From: DATMBL01 sp050735975
Lineage (GTDB): Bacteria > Desulfobacterota > Binatia > UBA9968
NCBI GenBank assembly: GCA_050735975.1
Contig: JBOHVS010000246.1
Coordinates: 1 to 5,707, forward strand
Length of the DNA stretch: 5,707 nucleotides
Direction of reading: 5' to 3'
The translations under genes and the position numbers were made by a program. Below, piece by piece: positions 1 to 4,618 of this stretch; the stretch's first letter is position 1, and each line of letters starts with the position of its first letter. Under the pieces are notes generated by a model. That model was not told where the DNA came from, did no database searches, and saw only the letters and a list, made by a program, of their open reading frames with translations.

Positions 1-669
1 GTGGTGGACAAAGACAGTTATTTATTGGAACTGAGCCGCTACGTTCATTTAAATCCGATACGGATCAAATCGAAACTGCAGCGGCCGGAGAGGGAGCGGA
101 CTGGAGAAATCCTTCGGTACCGGTGGAGCAGCCTTCCCGGGTATATCGACGGAAAAAGACAGGACTCCTGGATTACGTACGATACGGTGCTCGGCTACGT
201 CGGCGGATCGCGGCAGAAATACGGGGAATTCGTTCAAGACGGAATTCGCCAAGGTTTCGCCACCCCATGGGAAGATCTGCTAGCTCAAATGGTTCTGGGG
301 GATCGGGATTTCGTCGAAAGGTTAAGAGGAATGAAGAATGCGGTGATCAAGGGCAACGCTAAAGATCAACCGCCGTATCGAATGATTCAAAGCGTCGATG
401 CCGACGCACTAATCAAGCAAGCGGCGGATTATTTCCGGCTAGGTGAAGCAGAGCTAACCAGGAAACGGGGGCGGCATCGGCAAGAACGAGCTCTAGTGAT
501 GGAGCTATTGCATCGATCCAGCGGGCTTAAGCAGCGGATGATCGGTGAGAGGTTTGGAGGTTTGGACGAGGGGTTAGTGAGCCGCGACCGCAGAGCCATC
601 CGGGAAAAGATCGAGACTGAACCGAAGGTCCGAAAGTGGTTTCACGATCTCGTGAAGCTAAGTACCTAA
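1..669 (+). CDS. REP-associated (RAYT-like) Y1 tyrosine transposase, 5'-truncated by the window edge
   Basis: This is the C-terminal part of a single-strand HUH/Y1 transposase of the IS200/RAYT superfamily, which cuts and joins DNA at hairpin-bearing ends. What is visible starts with the conserved block S-R-Y-V-H-L-N-P-I-R (residues 12-21 of the visible frame). In characterised RAYTs the tyrosine of this Y-[IV]-H-x-N-P block is the catalytic nucleophile, here Tyr14. The N-terminal part with the HUH metal-binding motif must lie left of base 1, so the GTG at base 1 is probably an internal Val codon and not the start. Residues about 160-205 are helical and basic and resemble the DnaA-like helix-turn-helix domain often found at the C-terminus of long RAYTs. 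The TAA stop is followed at once by a palindrome and a GC hairpin, the expected position for an element end. Family assignment is confident; whether the element is still active cannot be judged. Confidence 0.85.
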   Translation: MVDKDSYLLELSRYVHLNPIRIKSKLQRPERERTGEILRYRWSSLPGYIDGKRQDSWITYDTVLGYVGGSRQKYGEFVQDGIRQGFATPWEDLLAQMVLGDRDFVERLRGMKNAVIKGNAKDQPPYRMIQSVDADALIKQAADYFRLGEAELTRKRGRHRQERALVMELLHRSSGLKQRMIGERFGGLDEGLVSRDRRAIREKIETEPKVRKWFHDLVKLST

Positions 670-706
670 GTCAAGAGTTGACCCACGCCGGCTCACACCG
701 GCTTTT
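670..706 (+). repeat. Right-end structure of the RAYT element: palindrome plus GC hairpin and T-run
   Basis: Directly after the transposase stop is a palindrome GTCAA-GAG-TTGAC (670-682). Four bases on is a hairpin with a 5-bp stem GCCGG/CCGGC (687-691 and 698-702) and loop CTCACA, followed by TTTT (703-706). IS200/RAYT elements carry short subterminal hairpins that the transposase recognises as single-stranded DNA, so this is probably the element's right end. The hairpin plus T-run could also act as a weak terminator for the transposase gene. The stop codon of the broken VOC gene on the other strand lies inside the palindrome. The structure is read directly; the role is inferred. Confidence 0.5.
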
Positions 707-892
707 AATCAAGTGATAGGCTGCTCCGTTGTGACCAAGCATGACCCCGTCGAAGCCGTCATGGTCGTGAAACTCATACAGCACTTCAAAACCAAGCCCA
801 TCTCGGTAGAATTTCAAAACCTGGGTCAGATTGTCCGTGGAACGTGCCACTCGCAAATGAGCTTTCGCCAAACTTACTACCGCCTCGTCCAT
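671..892 (-). pseudogene. VOC-family (glyoxalase/dioxygenase-like) gene, 3' end lost to the insertion
   Basis: The 73-residue frame begins like a full-length vicinal-oxygen-chelate protein. It has a first strand with a His (A-H-L-R-V-A-R, residues 11-17), then D-N-L, F-Y-R-D-G-L-G-F-E-V-L, D-H-D-G-F-D-G-V-M-L-G and A-Y-H-L (58-61). This is one beta-alpha-beta-beta-beta module. Family members are usually about 125-130 residues with two such modules. After Y-H-L (around base 712) the similarity stops and the last dozen residues are encoded by the hairpin and palindrome of the transposase element, ending in a TGA inside the palindrome. It is therefore probably a gene cut by insertion and unlikely to make a working enzyme. 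The ATG at 892 has only a weak AGG upstream. It lies 84 bases downstream of the MBL-fold gene in the same direction and may once have been co-transcribed with it. The substrate of the intact protein is unknown. Confidence 0.72.
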
Positions 893-976
893 TTACATAC
901 CTGAAGGATCAAACCCCTCTCCTGACTATCGTCACTCGTGTCGCGAGGGACCAGCTCGTGTGGGTATCTATCTCCC

Positions 977-1732
977 TCAAAGGGTGCCCGCCAGCTTGGC
1001 GATCGCCTGCGAGGCGCCCTTGTCGATCGGTTCCCCGTGGCCGAAGACGGCGCGCTGGAACTTGAGTTTGGCCAGCTTCTTCACACTCTGGTGGGCCTGG
1101 GCCATGTCGGCGGTGTACTGGGGATTGGGACCGGCGAGCTTGTTGCCGGTGTTGTTCATGGCGTCGCCCAGGATGAGCAGCGACCCGGCCGGATCGAACA
1201 CGCATACGTGACCCGGTGTGTGACCGGGCGTCGCGATCACGCGGAGGCCGAAAACTTCGTCGTTGTCACCGACCGCCTTGAGCGGGCGCGGCGACTTGAT
1301 CTGCGGGATGTCCGCGGCGCCGGCGTACGCCGTCGCCTTGGCGGCCGCCGCCAGTACCTCGCCGACACTGCCAATGTGATCGGGATGATAGTGAGTCAGG
1401 ATCACGTGGTGAACCGCATCCCAACTGAGCCCTGCGGTGCGAACGACGTCCGCGATCTTTGACGCATTGTTGGGCGTGCCCGTATCGACCACCGCCGCCG
1501 CCTTGCCCCGGATCAGGACGTAGGCGTTGACGAAGCCCAAGTTGACCCGAAGGGCTTCGGCTGGCCCCAGGTTCTGAGCGTGGGCGACCCCGATCGCGAG
1601 GTCGCGGCTTCCGATAGCGACACCCCAGGCCCTGCGCCCGAGGCCGAAATTGAGCTCGCTCCATACCGCGAAACTACTGCACACGACCCGGGCCAACCAC
1701 GTCCGGCGACTTATTTGCTGACCTTTCCGCAT
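977..1732 (-). CDS. MBL-fold metallo-hydrolase with twin-arginine leader
   Basis: A 251-residue metallo-beta-lactamase-fold hydrolase, probably binding two zinc ions. The motifs are complete: H-Y-H-P-D-H (114-119), P-G-H-T-P-G-H (169-175, His171), L-G-D (188-190, bridging Asp190) and G-H-G-E-P (231-235, His232). The layout resembles glyoxalase II and lactonase-like members, which hydrolyse thioesters or lactones; the substrate here cannot be told. The N-terminus has S-R-R-T-W-L (8-13), a Tat motif, and possible A-x-A cleavage at 50-52, suggesting export. The hydrophobic core is weak, however, and contains a second Arg pair, so export is uncertain. The start is fixed by a strong Shine-Dalgarno GGAGG (1739-1743) six bases before the ATG. 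The same frame stays open upstream to 2092, but that stretch has no ribosome site and overlaps the membrane-protein gene. That gene ends 74 bases upstream in the same direction, so a shared transcript is likely. Confidence 0.88.
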   Translation of the reverse strand: MRKGQQISRRTWLARVVCSSFAVWSELNFGLGRRAWGVAIGSRDLAIGVAHAQNLGPAEALRVNLGFVNAYVLIRGKAAAVVDTGTPNNASKIADVVRTAGLSWDAVHHVILTHYHPDHIGSVGEVLAAAAKATAYAGAADIPQIKSPRPLKAVGDNDEVFGLRVIATPGHTPGHVCVFDPAGSLLILGDAMNNTGNKLAGPNPQYTADMAQAHQSVKKLAKLKFQRAVFGHGEPIDKGASQAIAKLAGTL

Positions 1733-1736
1733 TGAG

Positions 1737-1743
1737 CACCTCC
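1737..1743 (-). promoter_or_regulatory. Strong ribosome-binding site of the MBL-fold gene
   Basis: On the minus strand GGAGGTG lies just upstream of the ATG at 1732, with six bases between GGAGG and the ATG. It is the clearest Shine-Dalgarno on the minus strand of the window. It decides the start against the longer reading frame that stays open to 2092. Confidence 0.8.
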
Positions 1744-1806
1744 AATCTTCAAGACAGGGCGTACTCCCTCGCTGTCCAGGGAGATCAGGCTGCCCGTTTC
1801 TCTGGG

Positions 1807-2271
1807 TCAGCCAATCCGCGCAAGGCCAGGCTTCCGTCGCGAGGATATCAGAATAACTGAGATTAGGGCGACAACCAGCACGGGCATGACGTATTCTATA
1901 AAGGCATGTGTCAAACCACCCGCCAAACCTTTTTCTTGAAACGCGCCGATAGCCACGCGCCACGAGACGCTGTAATAAAAGAAAAACGCAGACAGAAATG
2001 AGAGATCTTCCGCGATCGCCGTCATGCGGACGATTCGAATCACATAAAGCAATAAATAAACAGATGAAGCCAGTAAAACAGTGAAACGCCAATAGGTGAA
2101 ATTAAAGACCACAGCCAAGCAAGCGACCAAGCCGAAGAACCCGGCAATGAGCACTGAGGTAAGAACATCAGGATAGTAAAGCGCGGCGTACAGCGAGTAA
2201 AGCGACCATAGGACAAGCGCAAACACCCCCTGCACTCTTGCGAGCGGATGGTTTCGGTAGTGTTCGGACAT
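1807..2271 (-). CDS. Hypothetical five-helix integral membrane protein
   Basis: I do not recognise the family. Counted from the ATG at 2271 the protein has 154 residues with about five hydrophobic segments, at roughly 15-33, 36-57, 62-81, 89-109 and 122-143. They are rich in Leu, Val, Phe, Tyr and Trp, and the C-terminus is short and basic (S-S-R-R-K-P). No metal, haem, nucleotide or catalytic motif is visible. A TTG at 2307 would add 12 residues but has no ribosome site. The ATG at 2271 is preferred because it leaves a normal leader of about 45 bases after the promoter at 2323-2351, although its own ribosome site is weak. The gene is GC-poorer than the repair genes to the right. It precedes the MBL-fold gene by 74 bases on the same strand, and the two may form an operon. 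The long hydrophobic pattern argues that it is a true gene. Confidence 0.68.
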   Translation of the reverse strand: MSEHYRNHPLARVQGVFALVLWSLYSLYAALYYPDVLTSVLIAGFFGLVACLAVVFNFTYWRFTVLLASSVYLLLYVIRIVRMTAIAEDLSFLSAFFFYYSVSWRVAIGAFQEKGLAGGLTHAFIEYVMPVLVVALISVILISSRRKPGLARIG

Positions 2272-2322
2272 ACGTTCTAACGCTGCCTTTAAGCCGCGCC
2301 TCCACAAGGTAGCACGAAGGAG

Positions 2323-2351
2323 ATGTTAGCGGGCTCAGAAATAACAATCAA
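2323..2351 (-). promoter_or_regulatory. Putative sigma70-type promoter for the membrane-protein/MBL unit
   Basis: On the minus strand a -35-like TTGATT (2351-2346) and a -10-like TAACAT (2328-2323) are separated by exactly 17 bases. Each hexamer matches the sigma70 consensus at four of six positions. Transcription would start near 2316, giving a leader of about 45 bases to the ATG at 2271. The match is read by eye and is moderate in strength. Confidence 0.45.
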
Positions 2352-2390
2352 TAAATCTGAAGTAGGAACCGGCGTTCACTGCCTGAATTG

Positions 2391-2408
2391 ACTTGATGCC
2401 GATCAAGT
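2391..2408. promoter_or_regulatory. Perfect FNR/ANR-type operator (TTGAT-N4-ATCAA)
   Basis: ACTTGAT-GCCG-ATCAAGT is a perfect inverted repeat with 7-base arms and a 4-base spacer. Its core matches the FNR/ANR/DNR half-sites TTGAT-N4-ATCAA without mismatch. Those regulators are Crp-family proteins that sense oxygen loss or nitric oxide. The centre is at 2399.5, between divergent genes. It lies about 83 bases upstream of the predicted minus-strand start near 2316 and about 131 bases upstream of the PPOX-fold ATG at 2531. A class II start for the rightward gene would fall near 2441, with TAGAGC (2431-2436) as a poor -10. A -35-like TTGACT (2388-2393) overlaps the left arm. The sequence match is certain; binding is inferred. 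Confidence 0.55.
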
Positions 2409-2520
2409 AGTTAGCTTCTTTAAGGTTCCGTAGAGCCTAATTCGATGGCAATACCGTCCAATCGATTCCTGAAGTCAACGATGGGTTTGATGCTCCCAAT
2501 CTGAAAGCCCCAGCCAATAT

Positions 2521-2525
2521 GGAGG
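2521..2525 (+). promoter_or_regulatory. Ribosome-binding site deciding the PPOX-fold gene start
   Basis: GGAGG five bases upstream of the ATG at 2531. It lies within the codons that would be translated if the ATG at 2519 were used, so it favours the shorter 149-residue protein. Confidence 0.75.
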
Positions 2526-2530
2526 CCAAA

Positions 2531-2980
2531 ATGTCGCTGATCATGACGAAACAGGAGCGCGAGGCGTTTTTGGCCGATGTTCACGTCGGCATCATTAGCA
2601 TTTCCGACGAAGGCCGAGGACCGCTCACGGTACCGATCTGGTATGCCTATGATCCGGGAGGAGATCTGCGAATCATGACCGGCAGGGAGTCGCGGAAGGG
2701 ACGATTGCTCGCGCGGGCCGGCAGATTTAGTCTATGTGCGCAGACGGAAAGTCCGCCGTATAAGTACGTCAGCGTGGAGGGCGCCATCATTTCTACTGAA
2801 GCGGCGGATATCGAGCGCGATCTGCGCCCGCTCGCGCATCGTTATCTCGGAAAAGAAATGGGCGACCGCTATGTGGAGGAGACGCGAAACTTACCTACGC
2901 ATGCCGACAACGTACTCATCCGCATGCGTCCGGAACGATGGCTGACCACCGACTATTCTAAAGAATATGGCACCCTGTAA
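2531..2980 (+). CDS. PPOX-fold flavin-binding protein (pyridoxamine 5'-phosphate oxidase-like family)
   Basis: A 149-residue protein of the split-barrel flavin-reductase/PPOX superfamily, small cytoplasmic dimers that bind FMN or F420. The recognisable blocks are the N-terminal M-T-K-Q-E-R-E-A-F-L helix, P-L-T-V-P-I-W-Y-A-Y (31-40), L-R-I-M-T-G-R-E-S-R-K-G (46-57, with the Ser/Arg/Lys region typical of cofactor-phosphate binding), the strand F-S-L-C-A-Q (66-71) and K-Y-V-S-V-E-G (78-84). The C-terminal R-P-E-R-W-L-T-T-D-Y fits the family's usual ending. Which cofactor and substrate it uses cannot be told; many relatives have no known substrate. The start at 2531 is chosen because GGAGG (2521-2525) sits five bases before it. 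An in-frame ATG at 2519 would place that ribosome site inside the coding region. An FNR-type box upstream suggests oxygen-linked control. Confidence 0.85.
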   Translation: MSLIMTKQEREAFLADVHVGIISISDEGRGPLTVPIWYAYDPGGDLRIMTGRESRKGRLLARAGRFSLCAQTESPPYKYVSVEGAIISTEAADIERDLRPLAHRYLGKEMGDRYVEETRNLPTHADNVLIRMRPERWLTTDYSKEYGTL

Positions 2981-3107
2981 TCAGCAGCAGCATCGAAGTT
3001 GGCGCCAATGCGCACGAGCGCCGTTCAGGCGGACTTAGCGACGGTTTGCCCGTCATCGGCACGGGGTACGCTTTGTCTTTGGCCTGTCAATTGAGTGGAA
3101 GCTGTAA

Positions 3108-3137
3108 AGGCCTGACGCCAACGCTGAGCGTCGGCCT
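3108..3137 (+). promoter_or_regulatory. Hairpin over the translation-start region of the LigD-type polymerase gene
   Basis: AGGCC-T-GACGC (3108-3118) pairs with GCGTC-GGCCT (3128-3137). This gives a 10-bp stem with one bulged T (3113) and a 9-base loop. It ends 6-9 bases before the candidate start codons (GTG 3144, ATG 3147), exactly where a ribosome site should be, and no clear Shine-Dalgarno is visible there. A structure of this strength could limit initiation. It lacks a following T-run in the plus direction, so it is not a normal terminator. Confidence 0.4.
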
Positions 3138-3146
3138 GAGTCAGTG

Positions 3147-4469
3147 ATGAAGGATGACACAGCCGAGGTTCTGTCGATCGAGGGACGCGAAGTCCGGGTG
3201 ACCCACCCAGGCAAGCCGTATTTCTCCAAGCAGACGAAGCTCTCCAAACTCGATCTCGTGCGCTACTATCTGTCGGTCGCGCCGGGCGCTCTCGCTGGAA
3301 TCCGGGATCGTCCGCTGGTTCTCAAGCGCTTCGTCGACGGTGCCGAAGGCCAGCCGTTCTATCAGAAACGCGCGCCCGCCAGTCGGCCCTCGTGGCTGCG
3401 AACCGTTACGCTGTCATTCCCATCAGGCCGCAAAGCGGAGGAGGTCGTCGTCGATGACGCGGCGGGGCTCGCGTGGGTCGTGAACATGGGCTGCATCGAG
3501 CTCCATCCACACCCCGTGCGCTCCGGCGATCTCGAGCACCCGGACGAGCTGCGCGTCGATCTCGATCCAAATCCTGGCGTCGGCTGGGAGGACGTGCGCC
3601 GCGTTGCTCTCGAGGTGAAATCGTTTCTCGAGGAGATGGGGCTTCGTGGCTGGCCCAAAACGAGCGGTTCACGGGGAATGCACGTGAATGTGCGGATCGC
3701 ACAGCACTGGACATTCGTCCAGGTCCGCCGCGCCGCACTAGCGTTATCGCGCGCGGTCGAGCGGCGTGCACCGGCCCTGGCCAGCTCGAAGTGGTGGAAG
3801 GAGGAGCGTCATGGCGTGTTCCTCGACTACAACCAGAACGCGAAGGACCGCACGACCTGCTCCGCCTATTCCGTGCGCCCGCTTCCCGACGCTCGCGTGT
3901 CCACGCCACTTCACTGGCATGAGGTCCCCGACTGCGACCCGGCCGATTTCACCGTGCTCACGGTTCCCAAGCGCTTCGCGGAGTTCGGTGATCCGCACGC
4001 TGGCATCGACGCCGCGCCGGGTTCGCTCGAAAAGCTGCTAGAGCTCGCGGCGGAAGACGAGGCGGCAGGTCTCGGCGACGCACCCTGGCCTCCACACTTT
4101 CGTAAGATGGAGGGCGAAGCACCGCGCGTGGCCCCTTCGCGCGCCCGCTCCGCGGTGAAGAAGCCCACCGCGAAGAAGCCACGGACCAGGGCGCCACTTC
4201 TGGTGGTCGCGAACTCTCCGGACCGAGAAGCGGCCCTCGCCGGTCTGGCAAGATGGAAGAGTAAACATCCCGAAGTGGCCACGCTTCTCGCCGTCGACGA
4301 CGTGCTGATCGACTCCATGCGCGGCAGGTCGTCCACCTGGACCCGCATCCGAGTGAACCTCCGAAATGTGCCGGAAGGGTTGCGCCCGCCGCAAGAAACC
4401 CCCGACCCAGACGAGGATCCAACGCGTGAATGGCGTCACCGGCGCGCTTCGAAGCAGCATCAGAGCTGA
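3147..4469 (+). CDS. ligD: Stand-alone LigD-type polymerase (AEP primase-polymerase) with C-terminal accessory domain
   Basis: A 440-residue protein whose first ~300 residues are the LigD polymerase domain, an archaeo-eukaryotic primase-fold polymerase. Such enzymes add nucleotides, often ribonucleotides, to broken or gapped DNA in bacterial end joining. All three catalytic aspartates are visible: D138 and D140 in V-D-L-D-P-N-P-G, and D227 in V-F-L-D-Y-N-Q-N, close to the spacing of mycobacterial LigD. The nucleotide-binding K-T-S-G-S-R-G-M-H (171-179) is intact, and T-T-C-S-A-Y-S-V-R-P (236-245) fits the family. A basic Ala/Lys/Pro linker (about 331-349) leads to a ~90-residue C-terminal domain with W-K-S-K-H-P and S-M-R-G-R-S-S-T-W-T-R-I-R-V-N-L, which I recall from other stand-alone LigD-like polymerases but cannot name. 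No ligase or phosphoesterase domain is fused. ATG 3147 is preferred over the adjoining GTG 3144; neither has a good ribosome site. The gene converges on a LigC-like ligase, a likely functional partner. Confidence 0.9.
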   Translation: MKDDTAEVLSIEGREVRVTHPGKPYFSKQTKLSKLDLVRYYLSVAPGALAGIRDRPLVLKRFVDGAEGQPFYQKRAPASRPSWLRTVTLSFPSGRKAEEVVVDDAAGLAWVVNMGCIELHPHPVRSGDLEHPDELRVDLDPNPGVGWEDVRRVALEVKSFLEEMGLRGWPKTSGSRGMHVNVRIAQHWTFVQVRRAALALSRAVERRAPALASSKWWKEERHGVFLDYNQNAKDRTTCSAYSVRPLPDARVSTPLHWHEVPDCDPADFTVLTVPKRFAEFGDPHAGIDAAPGSLEKLLELAAEDEAAGLGDAPWPPHFRKMEGEAPRVAPSRARSAVKKPTAKKPRTRAPLLVVANSPDREAALAGLARWKSKHPEVATLLAVDDVLIDSMRGRSSTWTRIRVNLRNVPEGLRPPQETPDPDEDPTREWRHRRASKQHQS

Positions 4470-4479
4470 AGTCATTCTC

Positions 4480-4571
4480 AAATCCCCCTTTGTCCCCCTT
4501 TCCAAAGGGGGAAATTTTCTCTGCGCGTATCGAACCCCCTCTTTGAAAAAGAGGGGAAAGGGGAGATTTTT
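4480..4571. repeat. 92-base palindromic intergenic repeat with two perfect hairpins (MITE-like, possible terminator)
   Basis: The block begins 11 bases after the polymerase stop. Inside are two perfect hairpins: CCCCCTTT/AAAGGGGG (4494-4501 and 4504-4511, 2-base spacer) and CCCCTCTTT/AAAGAGGGG (4536-4544 and 4548-4556, 3-base spacer). The outer ends, AAATCCCCCTTT (4480-4491) and AAAGGGGAGATTTTT (4557-4571), are also imperfect inverted repeats of each other, so the whole block can fold as one palindrome. Similar C5T3/A3G5 repeats are, from memory, scattered between genes in many environmental bacteria, which suggests a small non-autonomous element. The first hairpin is followed by AAATTTT and could terminate the polymerase transcript. 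There is no coding frame of note in the 149-base gap. The structure is certain; origin and role are inferred. Confidence 0.65.
4494..4518 (+). terminator. Probable Rho-independent terminator of the LigD-type polymerase gene
   Basis: An 8-bp perfect stem CCCCCTTT/AAAGGGGG with a 2-base spacer is followed by AAATTTT (4512-4518). It lies 24 bases after the stop codon at 4467-4469. The T-run is short, so its strength is uncertain. It forms part of the larger palindromic repeat. Confidence 0.45.
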
Positions 4572-4618
4572 AAGCGGAATGATGCAGATACTATTTAACA
4601 AACTTCAGAAACACCACA

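Noticed and set aside
935..961. Direct repeat CTCGTGT at 935-941 and 955-961, 20 bases apart, after the MBL gene
   Set aside because: Only seven bases in a GC-rich stretch. The two-turn spacing is suggestive but could be chance, and no promoter lies next to it.
1764..1783. 6-bp hairpin CTCCCT/AGGGAG between the membrane-protein and MBL genes as a terminator
   Set aside because: No T-run follows on the minus strand and the stem is short with an 8-base loop. It may affect the message but cannot be called a terminator.
1733..2092. N-terminal extension of the MBL-fold hydrolase frame to a start at 2092
   Set aside because: The added 120 residues show no domain and overlap the membrane-protein gene in another frame. 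A strong GGAGG and a Tat-type leader mark the start at 1732.
2981..3107. Possible small gene or RNA between the PPOX-fold and polymerase genes
   Set aside because: Only a 5-bp hairpin GACGG/CCGTC (3040-3054) without a T-run was found, and no convincing frame or promoter.
3053..3247. 64-residue minus-strand frame overlapping the start of the polymerase gene
   Set aside because: No recognisable domain, largely antisense to a confident gene, and no ribosome site that stands out.
3406..4422. Long minus-strand frames opposite the polymerase gene (up to 167 residues)
   Set aside because: Arg/Ser/Pro-rich shadow frames typical of the strand opposite a GC-rich gene; no motif.
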